6,859 nt of DNA from Candidatus Nitrosopumilus sp. (GTDB taxonomy: Archaea; Thermoproteota; Nitrososphaeria; Nitrososphaerales; Nitrosopumilaceae). The position numbers were made by a program, and so were the translations under genes. The notes beneath the pieces are model-generated. The model was not told the origin of the DNA. It ran no database searches and worked only from the letters and a program-made list of their open reading frames with translations. Within the stretch, counting starts at the first letter, position 1; each line of letters opens with the position of its first letter. The stretch covers positions 1 through 6,859 of the forward strand of contig DRGT01000134.1 of NCBI GenBank assembly GCA_011055585.1, written 5' to 3'. Shown piece by piece: positions 6,303 through 6,859 of the stretch.

Positions 6303-6859
6303 ATGGTAAAAAGTGTAAACCCAAAAGATAGATGTCCTAGATGTGGGAAAGGTAATCTTGTTACAGATACAAACACTGGTGAAAATTTCTGTGGCAAGTG
6401 TGGTTTTGTAATTACTGAAAAAGTAGACGAGTCAGGACCTGAATGGAGATCATTTTCTAAAGAAGAACATGAGGGACGAAGTCGGGCTGGTGTTCCAACA
6501 TCATTGGCTATGCACGACATGGGGCTTGCAACAATTATTGGACCTACTAACAAAGATGCAACTGGAAAACCATTATCTTCATCAATGAAAAGTACAATTG
6601 AAAGATTACGAACTTGGGATAGTAGAAGCCAGGTTCATGAACCCGTTGATAGAAACTTTAGACAAGCTTTTAGTGAACTCGATAGATTAAAAGACAAACT
6701 AGCAGTTGGTGATGCAGTAATTGAAAAAGCTGCTTACATCTATAGAAAGGCTCTTGAAAAAGGACTAGTTAGAGGTCGTTCAATTTCAGCATTAATTGCA
6801 TCAGCTCTTTATGCAGCATGTCGTGATACAGAAACTCCAAGAACTCTAAAAGATGTTGG
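6303..6859 (+). CDS. tfb: Transcription initiation factor TFB (3' end outside window)
   Basis: TFB is the archaeal TFIIB: it binds the TBP-TATA complex and BRE and recruits RNA polymerase. The visible 185 residues contain the N-terminal zinc ribbon (C11, C14, C30, C33), then the B-reader/linker region (GPEWRSF 45-51, RSRAGVPTSLAMHDMGL 59-75), then the first cyclin repeat from about residue 100 (RLRTWDSRSQVHEP...ISALIASALYAACR). The second cyclin repeat lies beyond the window edge; full-length members are about 300 residues. The ATG at 6303 gives a short lead before the zinc ribbon; GGCGAT five bases upstream is a weak ribosome binding site. It has its own promoter, so it is probably not part of the cofDC operon. 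Ammonia-oxidizing archaea usually carry several tfb copies, and which one this is cannot be decided here. Confidence 0.97.
   Translation, partial: MVKSVNPKDRCPRCGKGNLVTDTNTGENFCGKCGFVITEKVDESGPEWRSFSKEEHEGRSRAGVPTSLAMHDMGLATIIGPTNKDATGKPLSSSMKSTIERLRTWDSRSQVHEPVDRNFRQAFSELDRLKDKLAVGDAVIEKAAYIYRKALEKGLVRGRSISALIASALYAACRDTETPRTLKDV

Noticed and set aside
6265..6309. 14-codon frame (ATG at 6265) overlapping the tfb start, a possible leader peptide
   Set aside because: The TATA box at 6241-6250 puts the transcription start near 6271, after this ATG, so it would not be in the mRNA.
6278..6553. 91-codon minus-strand frame opposite tfb
   Set aside because: It is a shadow of the TFB coding frame, which is unambiguous by its zinc ribbon and B-reader motifs.

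Overview
The window looks like a piece of an AT-rich ammonia-oxidizing archaeal (Thaumarchaeota/Nitrososphaeria, Nitrosopumilus-like) chromosome. The archaeal markers are a TFB transcription factor, an archaeal type A RNase P RNA, a Tsr3 family rRNA-modifying enzyme, and a cofD-cofC pair for coenzyme F420. The phylum-level placement is an inference from AT-rich composition, protein style and this mix of genes. No search was run.

Layout, left to right. (1) A large extracellular repeat protein (<1-2435, +), cut off by the left edge, is built of Ig-like beta-sandwich repeats with a conserved TTDK-x2-Y-x-x-G-E/D-T-V core. (2) tsr3 (2470-2964, +) encodes an SSU rRNA aminocarboxypropyl transferase. 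(3) The RNase P RNA gene rnpB (about 2999-3285, +) lies in what otherwise looks like a non-coding gap; helices P1, P2, P3, P4, P5 and P15 can be paired by hand. (4) A convergent gene (4546-3284, -) encodes an unidentified type I membrane protein; its stop codon touches the 3' end of rnpB. (5) A 100-bp divergent promoter region leads to cofD (4647-5588, +) and cofC (5590-6222, +), separated by one base and evidently one operon. (6) A clear BRE/TATA promoter precedes a tfb gene (6303->6859, +), cut off by the right edge.

Functionally this is mostly housekeeping. Tsr3 and RNase P RNA are neighbours that both act on stable RNA (rRNA modification and tRNA 5' maturation). CofC and CofD act consecutively in F420 synthesis. 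TFB recruits RNA polymerase. The two exported proteins of unknown function are the least understood part. I do not see a defence system, mobile element, CRISPR array or any obviously new multi-gene system. The most notable sequence-level observation is a compensatory C-G pair in the P4 helix of RNase P RNA, where a G-C pair is nearly universal.
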